Positions 50,925 to 64,000 of a DNA stretch of 64,000 bases are shown here, in pieces. Source of the stretch: Salminus brasiliensis (Eukaryota; Chordata; Actinopteri; Characiformes; Bryconidae); NCBI RefSeq assembly GCF_030463535.1, contig NC_132901.1:3739640-3803639 (forward strand), in the 5' to 3' direction. The notes beneath the pieces are model-generated. The model saw only the letters and a list, made by a program, of their open reading frames with translations, ran no database searches and was not told the origin of the DNA. The position numbers were made by a program, and so were the translations under genes. Every line of letters starts with the position of its first letter. The first letter of the stretch is position 1.

Positions 50925-51450
50925 CTTAGCAGCAGTCGTAGCGGTTCACTTAGCGACAGTCTTAGTGAACGTCTTACTGGTAGTCTTAGTGACAGTCTTA
51001 GTAATTGTCTTAGTGACAGTTATTAGTTATTAGTTATTAGTTATTGGCTTAGTCACAGCCTTAGCTATTAGCTTAGTCATAGTCTTAGAGACTACACTGG
51101 TGATTGTCCTAGCGACAATCTCACTGATTGGCTTAGCGACTTAGCGACTGGCGTAGTTTTTGGCTTAGTCACAGTCTTAGCTACTACCTTAATCATAGTC
51201 TTAGAGACTAACTTAGTGATTGTCTTAGAGACAGTCTTAGGGATTGTCCTAGCCACTGGCTTAGTGACAGTTTTAGCTGTTGGCTTAGCATTAGACTTAG
51301 CCACTGGATTAGCTTATAGTATTAGTGACTAGCTTAGCAATAGCGTTAGAGACAGTCTTAGCTATTGGCTTAGTCACATTCTTAGCTGTTGGCTTAGCGA
51401 CAGTATTAGCAACTGGCTTAGCCACAGTGTTAGTTATTGTCTTAGCTGTA
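50911..51450. repeat. 12-bp minisatellite, unit 4
   Basis: Same CTTAG-based repeat, here with a local replacement by four TTATTAG-type heptamers near 51019-51048. Confidence 0.85.
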
Positions 51451-51731
51451 GGGAATTGCAGGTTCTTCATCCAGCAGTAGATGATGGAGCAGGAGTCTAC
51501 AGCTACAGGTCATTCATACAGTTCTGCTGGAATCTGATCTTACAGATCCACACTTTGTTGCTTTGATTAGATTTTAGATTTAGGTCTCGGGATCCATGTT
51601 TACTCTCTGTGATGTGAACTGGAATAAGCTCTGTTAGGAGCTTCATTAAGAGCTAAGAGAATTGTAGGCACTACCTACTCCATTCTAGACGTCAGTCTGT
51701 ACAGACTCCAACCCTTATGTCCTGTATTTAG

Positions 51732-53329
51732 ATGTTGGGCGACGAAAGAGGAAAAGAAAGGAGGAGGGCAGCCAGAGGTTCTCACAGAGAACAACCGAGG
51801 TTGCCAGAAGTAAAAGCCCGGTAAGGAAGAGAAGGAAGGGAGAAGTTAGCCAGCCCAAGATAATGACCAGAAGACAGCGGAGCGACATCAAGCCAGGTTA
51901 GCTCATTGGCCAGACCACTGCACACAAGGAAGTGGTCCAGTATTTAGTGCAATAGCCTGTGCTGCTATTAGATAGACTCCTGAGAGATGATGGGGAGAGA
52001 GCTGATGTTCAGCTTCAACACTGTTTGTTTTCCACAGACACTTTTGCCTCTCTCTACGTCACTGGAGAGAAACTGGGAGAAGGAGGCTTCGGCGCCGTCT
52101 TCGAGGGAACCCGGGTTTCCGACGGCCTACAGGTTCTTAAATCACCCCTCCAGAACTTCATTATCTCATCTGTTCCCTTTTCAGTCCTCATAACATTCAC
52201 ACCTCGTCTCCTCTCTGTCTGCAGGTGGCCGTTAAATTCGTCACCAAGCGGGACGACGATGAATACGTCCAATGCGTAAGTGCACCTGGAAGCCAGGTTT
52301 TACTGTCCGATCACACATCACGCTCCCAGACTTCACTGCACTCACCTTTCCACCAACCTTGCCCTGCGTTTCTGTTCTTCCAGCCTGTTCAGCTCAGGAC
52401 CGTGCCCATGGAGGTGGCTCTAATGAACAGGATGAGCCAGCCACCCACCAGCAATGTGGTGAAGCTCATCGAGTGGTTCGACGAGCCTGAGCGCTACATC
52501 CTGGTCCTGGAGCGCCCAGATCCTTGCCAGGACTTGCAGTCCTTGATCGACCAGTGGGGAGGTTCGGTCAGTGAAGAGATAGCCAGGGACATCATGCTCC
52601 AGACGGTGGAGGCAGCAAGAACATGCCAGAAGCGAGGTGTCCTGCACAGAGACATCAAACTGGAGAACTTCCTGATCAACACAGACACCTCAGAGATCAA
52701 GCTGATCGACTTCGGCTGTGGGGACTGGGTCAAGAAAGGCGGATACCGTGAATTTGCAGGTAAACTGGAGTCTAGGGACGAAATTTACACGTTACCTTAG
52801 AAACATGAGTCTGAGAGGACCCATGTGTCCCTCTCATGGCCACTTCACTGGAAAGTTAACGAGCTGGACGCTCTTCTTCTTTTATGTTCTCAGGCACCTT
52901 TCAGTACTGCCCCCCAGAGTTCTTTCTAAAGGGGAGGTACCACGCCAGTCCTGCGACAGTCTGGTCTCTAGGAGTCCTACTGTTCAGGCTGGTTAGTGGA
53001 CACCTTCCCTTTACAGACGAGCAGGAAATCGTGGAGGGGCTTCTGAGCTTCAAGGACCACCTATCCAATGGTGAGATATCTGAGAGCCTCCTCGAGAGAC
53101 TCTTAGAAGTTCAGGACGACGTGTTCTGCACGGTCGTCTTTCTGAAATGTACTTAAGTATCTCTCTCACATCCAATCCAATCCCGTCCCTCTGCACAGAA
53201 TGCTGCAATCTGATTAGGAGGTGTCTGCAGCGCAACCCATCCCAGAGGCCCAAAGTGAAGCAGATCCTGAAGCACGACTGGTTCCAGTGCAGCGTTCCTA
53301 CCGAGGATCAGGTTAGCCATGGAAAATGA
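51732..53329 (+). CDS. PIM-like Ser/Thr protein kinase, copy 5
   Basis: Exons 51732-51896, 52038-52132, 52225-52275, 52384-52759, 52894-53070 and 53199-53329; first in-frame ATG at 51863. Intact frame. One protein change relative to copy 2 was noticed in the catalytic domain, Lys65 to Arg (PVQLRTVPMEV), just before the alpha-C Glu70. Gln142 is kept and the C-terminus ends VSHGK. The GCGACG in exon 2 (GCGGCG in the others) is silent for the basic N-terminal segment. This is the last gene in the window; its downstream array continues beyond position 64000. Confidence 0.93.
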
Positions 53330-53500
53330 GAATGACTGCTTAGAGAAAAAACAGTAGAAGCTAAAATATCTAGAGTTGTGATCGAGGAGGCGAAGGAAAG
53401 AAAAACTACTAGAAATGAAGAGGAAGATCTGAATTCTCAGCATTTCTGATCCTTAGACGTGCTTCCGTCTCCAATGCGTATCTCCTGGGTTGTGTTTCAG

Positions 53501-53570
53501 GTCCTGAGAACAGAGCAGCCTTCAGAGCAGAGGAGACAAACCGTCTGAAGTTGGCCCGTTTCATCAACAG
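53501..53570 (+). other. Candidate alternative exon 8 of kinase copy 5
   Basis: Splice sites and frame preserved; partner donor in exon 7 after 53311. Confidence 0.5.
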
Positions 53571-53743
53571 GTAAAAATGGGTATAAGGAGCTCCAGCGTT
53601 GAGCTGTGGAGCTGTGGAGCTGTGCTTTATGGAATGATGGTGCTCCATCCAATAAGTCTGGGATGAGTTGGGGATGAGGTGAGTTGGTGATAATCCTGAG
53701 CTGACTAACGCTCTCGTCACTGAATGCAATCAAATTCTCACAG

Positions 53744-53894
53744 CAGTGCTCCTCCAAATTTTAGTAGAAAGGTGTCTTCCCTGGCAGAGAGAGAGTTACC
53801 CCAACAAAAGCAGGATCAACTCTTTTAAATGCCGTTAATTTTGGAAGAAGCAGTGAATGAACAGGTGTCCCAATACTTTTGTCAATATAGTGTA
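53744..53894. mobile_element. Tc1/mariner-like transposon end, copy 5
   Basis: Same fossil, one base shorter near 53788, with the AGGTGTCCC terminus as in copy 4. Confidence 0.6.
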
Positions 53895-54910
53895 GAGTCC
53901 CTAAAGTCTTTACAGGAAGCCCCAGCAGTGTGTGTAGCTGGGAATGGGTACACTTGACGTGCTTTGTCTTGCTTAAGGAAATTCCCATGTAAGGCTGGGA
54001 ACTGTTTACCCTCGTCTTAATGATGACGACTCCGTCTGATAAATGATGAGAGTGAACGGCGGATTCTGGAAGGTGGGAAAGTTCACCACTGGTTTAATCT
54101 GCTGCTGTCTTAGAGGCCTGACACCAGTGTTTGTGGAAATGGGGGTCAGCAGAGCTCCGAGAGGGGGGGCGGGACAGAGGGGCAGTTCACCCTTACAGTG
54201 AAGATGACCTCATTCCCTTTAAGCGCTAAGCGCTCCCCACTTCTCGTAGAGCTTAGAAGCCTTTTTTTGGACAGAAGCACCAAACAGTGTATGAACCAAA
54301 AGCCTGTGAAGCGGTTAGCCTTTAGCTCACTGCTGCGCTGAGTAGAAGCTGCTGCTGCTGCTGTGTTGATTGTGTGTGTTTCAGGATTCCTCCTTTCCTC
54401 CATCCTTGGTTGCCTGGTTCCTCCAGAACTCATCCCTAGGTCATGCCATCTGCCAACTCCCGCCCCTTCTAGCCTCGACTCTGCCCCATCACTTATTCCT
54501 CACTCCATGCCTTCACCTTCCCCTCTGGCCACACCTCGGACCGCTGCTTGAACCTTTGCACGTCTTCTGCCCTTAATCTGCGGACCCTCCTAGGCGTAGA
54601 GCTTGTTCCCCGAGCTCCGTCGCTCCCTCTCGCTGCAGTACCTCAGTTCCCTCGACCGTAGTCCATGCGCCCCTCCACTGTCAGTGCCTGGAGTAGAAGC
54701 CTCTGGACTGGCTCCTCCATTCTGCACGACTCCCCAGGTGCGTCGTCTTGCTGACCCGTCGCAGGATCGGCTGACCCTCCCTCGGCTTTCTCAGCTTTCC
54801 GTTATTCTGCTGTCTTCTAGCAGCCGGTCTCCACATTACGTCCGTCGTTAGTAAGAAGTACGTGTAGAAGTAAGGAAGGACTAAGAAGTACTTTTCCACA
54901 ATCCGGCGCC

Positions 54911-55030
54911 AACCAGAGGAGGATGGGTTCCCCTACTGAGCCTGGGTTCCTCTCAAGGTTTCTTCCTGGCTTCTCAGGGAGTTTTTCCTTGCCACCGTTG
55001 CCCTCGGCTTGCTCCTTAGGGGTCTAGGCC
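54911..55030 (+). repeat. Dispersed teleost repeat fragment, copy 5
   Basis: Same sequence as 2201-2320. Confidence 0.55.
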
Positions 55031-55356
55031 CGGATTCTAGCCTTATTCACTAGCGACACAACAGGCTAAATTCAATGGAGTATTTAATCGGACGTCCATC
55101 TTACTTATCTGACCTCTATACTTTAACCCCCACCCCCCTTACAGCCCCCTCTCATATTATCAGAAGCTGATGGCATGGTCTGAACTAACAGACTTATCCT
55201 CTGACCAATCTGACCTCCTATAAATTCCAGCTCCGTCCTTCTCCCACCAAGCAGAAGCCACCTGAGCTCCAGCCCAGAGTTCTCAGAGTTCTCCCCCTTC
55301 CCTTACAGTCCCATATGATCAGAAGCTGATGGCCTGGTCTGAACGCCCCTGATCAA

Positions 55357-55362
55357 AATAAA
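55357..55362 (+). terminator. Polyadenylation signal AATAAA, copy 5
   Basis: Canonical hexamer with a GT-rich downstream tract. Confidence 0.55.
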
Positions 55363-55378
55363 GATTTTTAGAGCACTG

Positions 55379-56812
55379 CTCAGGTGAATGTGTTTATTAT
55401 CACTGATGATTCACTCCATTTCAGAAAGCATTACTGTACATCATACTGACGCTAACAGCTAACAGCTAACAACGGTTCTACCTTCAGTGTTAGAACATGT
55501 GGAGGCATCTGGAGCCGAGCAGAGTCTTCAGAGCTGAAACGATGACCAGCTGTAGCCATAAGACACGTCTCTGGACAACTTGGCTATGATTAGTCAGATT
55601 CAGTGGTGGATTTATCTGTTTTACCTTCTGTTAAATGAGACATAAAATAATATGTCATATAAACAACTAAACAGAGCCTAAATGCTAACTCCAGCCACAC
55701 AAGAGAAGGGAGAATGGCTGGGCAGAGGCTAAAAGCTAATGCTAGACGCAAAATAGCAATCAGTGCTACAGTTATTAGTGCTGAAGGACTGAGATGCTAA
55801 TCTACTTTTAATAGCTTTGGTAAAGCTAACGCTAGGCTGACCGGCTACTGACTGTGCTGACTGGACACAGCGAGAACTTAGAAAGCAACACCATCCAGTA
55901 AGACTTAAGAATAGTTACAGCAAATACGTTTGTTCGGATTTGGATTTGCTACAGTTCTAAGCTACGCTACGCTAGGCTAGGTTGTGCTATGGTATGCGGC
56001 CAGTCAGTCATATACACTGAGTAATAACTGACGAGCTCCTTCAGGCAATAAACAGACGCTAACGGCTAACTGCTGCCTCTGAGGTAAAAAAACACTTCAT
56101 GAGGTAAAAATGATCCATTTCTGAGTGAATATTGGTAATATGTATCAGTTCTAACTGAATATTGATTATTTTAAAGCTTTAACTAAATCACTTTCACATT
56201 ACTGTGGTAAAACGTCTGGTTATGACTGAGGACTTTAGCTAGCTAACAAGCTAACTAGCTGTAATGGAACGTAATGGCATTACTTTTATGCTAATGACCT
56301 TTAGGTATTAGATAGCGTGGTTTTAATTAGCATGAGGGAATTGTAGCTACGTAGCTAAGTAACATTATGTTGTAATGAAATCCGACTTTAATGGTTTAAA
56401 CGAAGTTTTCAAATCTGAATCTTTTCACATCGCCAAGCTTTTTCACAACAGCCGTCCCCATTATCAGCCACTTCCCCGAAGTCAGCATTTCCGCCCTAGA
56501 TGCACAAGATTACTACGTTGTTGTCATCTATGATAAATATATCAAATATAACATGGATATTTGACGTAGTTTAGCATGTGATTGTGATTTTTGTCATGTT
56601 ACATTCCCATTAGTTAGCTAACTAGCTACGTCTTTTTTCAGTCATTAGCACGGGGAGCTAGCTAACCATAAACACTCATTCACACCATAAAAGTTTTTCA
56701 GGACGGGTTTGTGAGCATAAATGTGGGTATTTATTTATACATATTTCATATTTTTATTTAATAGCTTTTTTGTTTTACTTCAGATATTTAAAAAAAAAAT
56801 TATTCTATATTG
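55379..56812. other. GCTAA/TTAGC-rich spacer, unit 5
   Basis: Homologous to 2676-4109. No gene is seen. Confidence 0.6.
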
Positions 56813-57853
56813 GACAAGTTTCTTTAAGTCTCTTTTCACTATACTGTTTTCCCTAAAATGACCCTTGCTGACCATAAAGCAGGGCTGATTTACCGTATTT
56901 TACCTCAGTAATCAGATTTTTAAAAGGTTTAAAGATGACTGAAGTGCAGTTGATTCAGTATGAATTCAGGGTGCAAAAGTGACACTGAATCATCATCAGA
57001 TTAGATAATTGATTCAGTGAATGATTCAATTAATTGATTCAATTAATTAATGTCGACAGTTTAGCATTGACTCAACATCTGTTTAATGACTGATTGCTAT
57101 CGGAGTTGAACTTGGTGGAGGAAGTGGCTGATTGGAGAGGTAAGACTTGGCGGTAGTGCTAGATGACTAGTCTGACCTCACGTCTGACCTCACGTCTGAT
57201 CTTCACTATTTTCTTTCCTCAAAATGACCTGTGCTGCATAAAGCAGGGTTGATTTACTATAATTTACCTCAGTAATCAGATTTTTAAAAGGTTTAAAGAT
57301 GACTGAAGTGCTGTTGATTCAGTATGAATTCAGGGTGCAAAAGTGACACTGAATCATCATCAGATTAGATAATTGATTCAGTGAATGATTCAATTAATTG
57401 ATTCAATGAATTAACGTCGACAGTTTAGCATTGACTCAACATCTGTTTAATGACTGATTGCTATCGGAGTAGAACTTGGTGGAGGAAGTGACTGATTGGA
57501 GAGGTAAGACTTGGCGGTAGTGCTAGATGACTAGTCTGACCTCACGTCTGACCTCACGTCTGGTCTCACGTCTGATCTTCACTATTTTCTTTCCTCAAAA
57601 TGACCCGTGCTGCATAAAGCAGTGTTGATTTACTATAATTTACCAGTAATCATATTTTTAAAAGGTTTAAAGATGTCTGAGGTGGCGTCAATCTTCTGTT
57701 GATGTTTTGTCAAAATTTCAGGGTTGATTCAGTATGAATTTAGGGAGCAAAATTGACGATGAATAAACATAAGATTGGATTATTGATTCAATGAATGACG
57801 TTAACGGCGAAACTTTAACGTTGACTTAACATCTATTCAATGACTGATGAATG
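56813..57853. repeat. Spacer module, unit 5 (three tandem copies, one hybrid)
   Basis: A type-2 module starts at 56813. A hybrid follows (from about 57180) that begins like type 1 (GACCTGTGCTGCATAAAGCA) and switches to type 2 after TTTAAAGATG (GACTGAAGTGCTG). A type-1 module completes the series (from about 57545) and leads into the array. AAAATGACC anchors lie at about 57222 and 57597. Confidence 0.7.
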
Positions 57854-60800
57854 CCTCATTAACACACACCTCAAACAGTAATACTAACCCCATCAGAAAC
57901 CTCATTAACACACACCTCAAACATTAACACTAACCCCATCAGAAACCTCATTAACACACACCTCAAACAGTAACACTAACCCCATCAGAAACCTCATTAA
58001 CACACACCTCAAACAGTAACACTAACCCCATTAGAAACCTCATTAACACACACCTCAAACAGTAACACTAACCCCATTAGAAACCGCAAACAGTAACACT
58101 AAGCCCATCAGAAACTTCATTAACACACACCTCAAACAGTAACACTAACCCCATTAGAAACATTATTAACACACCTCAAACAGTAACACTAACATCAGAA
58201 GAAACCTCATTAACACACACCTCAAACAGTAAGACTAACCTCATTAGAAACCGCTAAGAGTAACACTAAGCCCATCAGAAACTTCATTAACACACACCTC
58301 AAACAATAACACTAACCCCATTAGAAACCTCATTAACACACCTCAAACAGTAACACTAACCCCATTAGATACCTCATTAACACACACCTCAAACATTAAC
58401 ACTAACCCCATTAGAAACTACATTAACATAAACCTCAAACTGTAACACTAACCCCATTATAAACCTCATTACGACACACCTCAAACAGTAACACTAACCC
58501 CATTAGAAACCTCATTAACACACACCTCAGAAATTCCTACTAACCCCATGAGAAACCTCATTAACACACACCTCAAACAGTAACACTTACCCCATTAGAA
58601 ACCTTATTAACACACCTCAAACAGTAACACTAACACCAGAAGAAACCTCATTAACACACACCTCAAACAGTAAGACTAACCCCATCAGAAACCTTATTAA
58701 CACACACCTCAAACAGTAAGACTAACCTCATTAGAAACCTCATTAACACACACCTCAAACAGTAACACTAACCCAATCAGAAACCTCATTAACACACACC
58801 TCAAACAATAACACTAACCCCATTATAAACCTCATTAACACACACCTCAAACAGTAACACTAACCCCATTATAAACCTCATTACGACACACCTCAAACAG
58901 TAACACGAACCCCAGTCGAAATCTGATTAACACACACCTCAAACATTAACACTAACCCCAGTAGAAACCTCATTAACACACACCTCAAACATTAACACTA
59001 ACCCCAGTAGAAACCTCATTAACACACACCTGAGAAATTCCTACTAACCCCATTATATACCTCATTACCACGCACCGAAAACAGTAACACTAACCCTATT
59101 AGAAACCTTATTAACACACCTCAAACAGTAACACTAACACCAGAAGAAACCTCATTAACACACACCTCAAACAGTAAGACTAACCTCATTAGAAACCGCA
59201 AAGAGTAACACTAAGCCCATCAGAAACTTCATTAACACACACCTCAAACAATAACACTAACACCAGTAGAAACCTCATTACCACGCACCGCAAACAGTAA
59301 TACTAACCCCATTAGAAACCTCATTAACACACCTCAAACAATAACACTAACCCCATTATAAACCTCATTGCCATGCACCTCAAACAGTAACAATAACCCC
59401 ATTAGAAACCTCATTAACACACACCTCAAACAGTAAAACTAACCTCATTAAAAACTGCATTAACACACACCCCAAACAGTAACACTAACACCAGTAGAAA
59501 CTTCATTAACACACACCTCAAACAGTAACACTAACCCAATCAGAAACCTCATTAACACACCTCAAACAGTAACACTAACCCCATTATAAACCTCATTAAC
59601 ACACCCCCCAAACAGTAACACTAACACCAGTAGAAACTTCATTAACACACACCTCAAACAGTAACACTAACCCCATCAGAAACCTCATTAACACACACCT
59701 CAAACAGTAAGAATATCCCCATGAGAAACTTCATTAACACACACCTCAAACAGTAACACTAACCCCATTAGAAACCTCATTAACACACACCTCAAACAGT
59801 AACACTAACCCCATTAGAAACCTCATTACCACGCACCGCAAACAGTAATACTAACCCCATGAGAAACTTCATTAACACACACCTCAAACGGTAAAACTAA
59901 CCCCATTAGAAACCTCATTAACACACATCTTAAACAGTAACACTAATCCCATTAGAAACTTCATTAACACACACCTCAAACATTAACACCCCATTAGAAA
60001 CCTCATTAACACACACCTCAAACAGTAAAACTAACCCCATTAGATACCTCATTAACACACACCTCAAACAGTAAGAATATCCCCATGAGAAACTTCATTA
60101 ACACACACCTCAAACAGTAACACTAACCCCATTAGAAACCTTATTAACACACCTTAAACAGTAACACTAACCCCATTAGATACCTCATTAACACACACAT
60201 CAAACATTAACACTCACCCCATTAGAAACCTCATTAACACACACCTCAAACTGTAAGACTAACCCCATAAGAAACCTCATTAACACACACCTCAAACAGT
60301 AACACTAACCCCATTAGAAACCTCATTAACACACCTGAAACATTAACACTAACCCATCAGAAACATCATTAACACACACCTCAAACAGTAACACTAACCC
60401 CATTAGAAACCGCAAACAGTAACACTAAGCCCATCAGAAACTTCATTAACACACACCTCAAACAGTAAGACTAACCCCATGAGAAACTTCATTAAAACAC
60501 ACCTCAAACAGTAACACTAACCCCATTAGAAACCTTATTAACACACACCTCAAACAGTAACACTAACATCAGAAAAAAACTCATTAACACACACCTCAAA
60601 CAGTAAGACTAACCACATTAGAAACCGCAAAGAGTAACACTAAGCCCATCAGAAACTTCATTAACACACACCTCAAACAATAACACTAACCCCATTATAA
60701 ACCTCATTACCACGCACCGCAAACAGTAATACTAACCCCATTAGAAACCTCATTAACACACCTCAAACAATAACACTAACCCCATTATCAACCTCATTAC

Positions 60801-63800
60801 CATGCACCTCAAACAGTAACAATAACCCCATTAGAAACCTCATTAACACACACCCCAAACAGTAACACTAACACCAGTAGAAACTTCATGAACACACACC
60901 TCAAACAGTAACACTAACCCCATCAGAAACCCCATTAACACACATCTTAAACAGTAACACTAATCCCATGAGAAACTTCATTAACACACACCTTAAACAG
61001 TAAAACTAACCCCATTAAAAACTGCATTAACATACACATCAAACAGTAACAATAACCCCATTAGAAACCTCATTAACACACACCTCAAACAGTAACACTA
61101 ACCCAATCAGAAACCTCATTAACACATGCCTCAAACAGTAACACTAACCCCATTAGAAACCTCATTAACACACACCTTAAACAGTAACACTAACCCCATT
61201 AGAAACCTCATTAACACACACCTCAAACAGTAACACTAACCCCATTAGAAACCTCATTAACACACACCTCAAACAGTAAGAATATCCCCATGAGAAACTT
61301 CATTAACACACACCTCAAACGGTAAAACTAACCCCATTAGAAACCTCATTAACACACATCTTAAACAGTAACACTAATCCCATTAGAAACTTCATTAACA
61401 CACACCTCAAACATTAACACTCACCCCATTAGAAACCTCATTAACACATACCTTAAACAGTAAAACTAACCCCATTAAAAACTGCATTAACATACACATC
61501 AAACAGGAATACTAACCCCATTAGAAACCTCATTAACACACACCACAAACAGTAACACTAACCCCAGTAGAAACCTCATCAACACACACCTCAAACAGTA
61601 ACACTAACCCAATCAGAAACCTCATTAACACACCTCAAACAGTAACACTAACCCCATCAGAAACCTTATTAACACACACCTCAAACAGTAAGACTAACCT
61701 CATTAGAAACCGCTAAGAGTAACACTAAGCCTATCAGAAACTTCATTAACACACACCTCAAACAATAACACTAACCCCATTAGAAACCTCATTAACACAC
61801 CTCAAACAGTAACACTAACCCCATTAGATACCTCATTAACACACACCTCAAACATTAACACTAACCCCATTAGAAACTACATTAACATAAACCTCAAACT
61901 GTAACACTAACCCCATTATAAACCTCATTACGACACACCTCAAACAGTAACACTAACCCCATTAGAAACCTCATTAACACACACCTCAGAAATTCCTACT
62001 AACCCCATGAGAAACCTCATTAACACACACCTCAAACAGTAACACTTACCCCATTAGAAACCTTATTAACACACCTCAAACAGTAACACTAACACCAGAA
62101 GAAACCTCATTAACACACACCTCAAACAGTAAGACTAACCTCATTATAAACCGCAAAGAGTAACACTAAGCCCATTAGAAACCTCATTAACACACACCTC
62201 AAACAATAACACTAACCCCATTATAAACCTCATTAACACACACCTCAAACAGTAACACTAACCCAATCAGAAACCTCATTAACACACACCTCAAACAATA
62301 ACACTAACCCCATTATAAACCTCATTAACACACACCTCAAACAGTAACACTAACCCAATCAGAAACCTCATTAACACACACCTCAAACAGTAACACTAAC
62401 CCCATTATAAACCTCATTACGACACACCTCAAACAGTAACACTAACCCCAGTCGAAATCTGATTAACACACACCTCAAACATTAACACTAACCCCAGTAG
62501 AAACCTCATTAACACACACCTGAGAAATTCCTACTAACCCCATTATATACCTCATTACCACGCACCGAAAACAGTAACACTAACCCTATTAGAAACCTTA
62601 TTAACACACCTCAAACAGTAACACTAACACCAGAAGAAACCTCATTAACACACACCTCAAACAGTAAGACTAACCTCATTAGAAACCGCAAAGAGTAACA
62701 CTAAGCCCATCAGAAACTTCATTAACACACACCGCAAACAGTAATACTAACCCCATTAGAAACCTCATTAACACACCTCAAACAATAACACTAACCCCAT
62801 TATAAACCTCATTGCCATGCACCTCAAACAGTAACAATAACCCCATTAGAAACCTCATTAACACACACCTCAAACAGTAAAACTAACCTCATTAAAAACT
62901 GCATTAACACACACCCCAAACAGTAACACTAACACCAGTAGAAACTTCATTAACACACACCTCAAACAGTAACACTAACCCAATCAGAAACCTCATTAAC
63001 ACACCTCAAACAGTAACACTAACCCCATTATAAACCTCATTAACACACCCCCCAAACAGTAACACTAACACCAGTAGAAACTTCATTAACACACACCTCA
63101 AACAGTAACACTAACCCCATCAGAAACCTCATTAACACACACCTCAAACAGTAAGAATATCCCCATGAGAAACTTCATTAACACACACCGCAAACAGTAA
63201 TACTAACCCCATGAGAAACTTCATTAACACACACCTCAAACGGTAAAACTAACCCCATTAGAAACCTCATTAACACACATCTTAAACAGTAACACTAATC
63301 CCATTAGAAACTTCATTAACACACACCTCAAACATTAACACTCACCCCATTAGAAACCTCATTAACACACACCTCAAACAGTAAAACTAACCCCATTAGA
63401 TACCTCATTAACACACACCTCAAACAGTAAGAATATCCCCATGAGAAACTTCATTAACACACACCTCAAACAGTAACACTAACCCCATTAGAAACCTTAT
63501 TAACACACCTTAAACAGTAACACTAACCCCATTAGATACCTCATTAACACACACATCAAACATTAACACTCACCCCATTAGAAACCTCATTAACACACAC
63601 CTCAAACTGTAAGACTAACCCCATAAGAAACCTCATTAACACACACCTCAAACAGTAACACTAACCCCATTAGAAACCTCATTAACACACCTGAAACATT
63701 AACACTAACCCATCAGAAACATCATTAACACACACCTCAAACAGTAACACTAACCCCATTAGAAACCGCAAACAGTAACACTAAGCCCATCAGAAACTTC

Positions 63801-64000
63801 ATTAACACACACCTCAAACAGTAACACTAACCCCATTAGAAACCTTATTAACACACACCTCAAACAGTAACACTAACATCAGAAAAAAACTCATTAACAC
63901 ACACCTCAAACAGTAAGACTAACCTCATTAGAAACCGCAAAGAGTAACAATAACCCCATTAGAAACCTCATTAACACACACCCCAAACAGTAACACTAAC
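57854..64000. repeat. 46-bp minisatellite array 5 (continues past window end)
   Basis: About 134 units to the window edge. A block of about 3.5 kb is repeated inside: GTCGAAATCTG occurs at 58915 and 62451 (3,536 bp apart) with the same order of variant units around it. Confidence 0.97.

Larger units (their letters stand above)
54385..55378 (+). other. Candidate terminal exon / 3' UTR of kinase copy 5
   Basis: Preserved acceptor. It has the same TGA as copy 4 in the Pro/Ser-rich frame and a few small deletions (for example near 55309). Confidence 0.45.

Overview
The window is vertebrate nuclear DNA, almost certainly from a teleost fish. The genes are spliced (GT-AG introns, AATAAA polyadenylation signals), remnants of fish-type Tc1 transposons are present, and so is a dispersed sequence I recognise as common in teleost genomes. 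The gene family is the PIM-type serine/threonine kinase family, which is greatly expanded in several teleosts, zebrafish being the known example. An otophysan host (characin, catfish or cyprinid group) is a guess. I see no bacterial, plasmid, phage or CRISPR content.

The window is one tandem series of a repeated unit, all in the same orientation. Each unit holds, in order: (1) a PIM-like kinase gene on the + strand; (2) a possible alternative last coding exon, a Tc1-like transposon end, and a terminal exon with a polyadenylation signal; (3) a spacer rich in GCTAA/TTAGC; (4) a module of about 310-370 bp present one to three times; (5) a G-poor minisatellite with a 46-bp period; (6) a linker with structural variants and further transposon debris; (7) a short exon-like ORF and a 12-bp minisatellite, then the next gene. 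Kinase copy 1 is cut by the window start (1-619). Copies 2-5 lie at 9662-11259, 20074-21671, 33683-35280 and 51732-53329. Gene-to-gene distances are 10,640, 10,412, 13,609 and 18,049 bp. Most of the variation comes from the minisatellite arrays (about 1.8, 1.6, 4.8, 9.4 and more than 6.1 kb).

The four full copies appear intact over the exons I can see and keep the invariant kinase residues: glycine loop, VAVK lysine, HRD, DFG, PPE and QRP arginine. They also show PIM hallmarks: the hinge ERPDP, and WSLG without the usual preceding Asp. They differ from one another by very few residues. The first coding exon is not securely located. The C-terminus may exist in two spliced forms.

The units are not simple copies. 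Linker variant A precedes genes 2 and 3, and variant B precedes genes 4 and 5. Gene 3 has an A-type upstream side, but its 3' end matches genes 4 and 5. The spacer module is present 1, 1, 2, 1 and 3 times, with one hybrid copy. The minisatellites carry nested repeats (138-bp trimers and blocks of 1.9, 2.4, 3.5 and 4.8 kb). This pattern suggests repeated unequal exchange or gene conversion in a young gene cluster.
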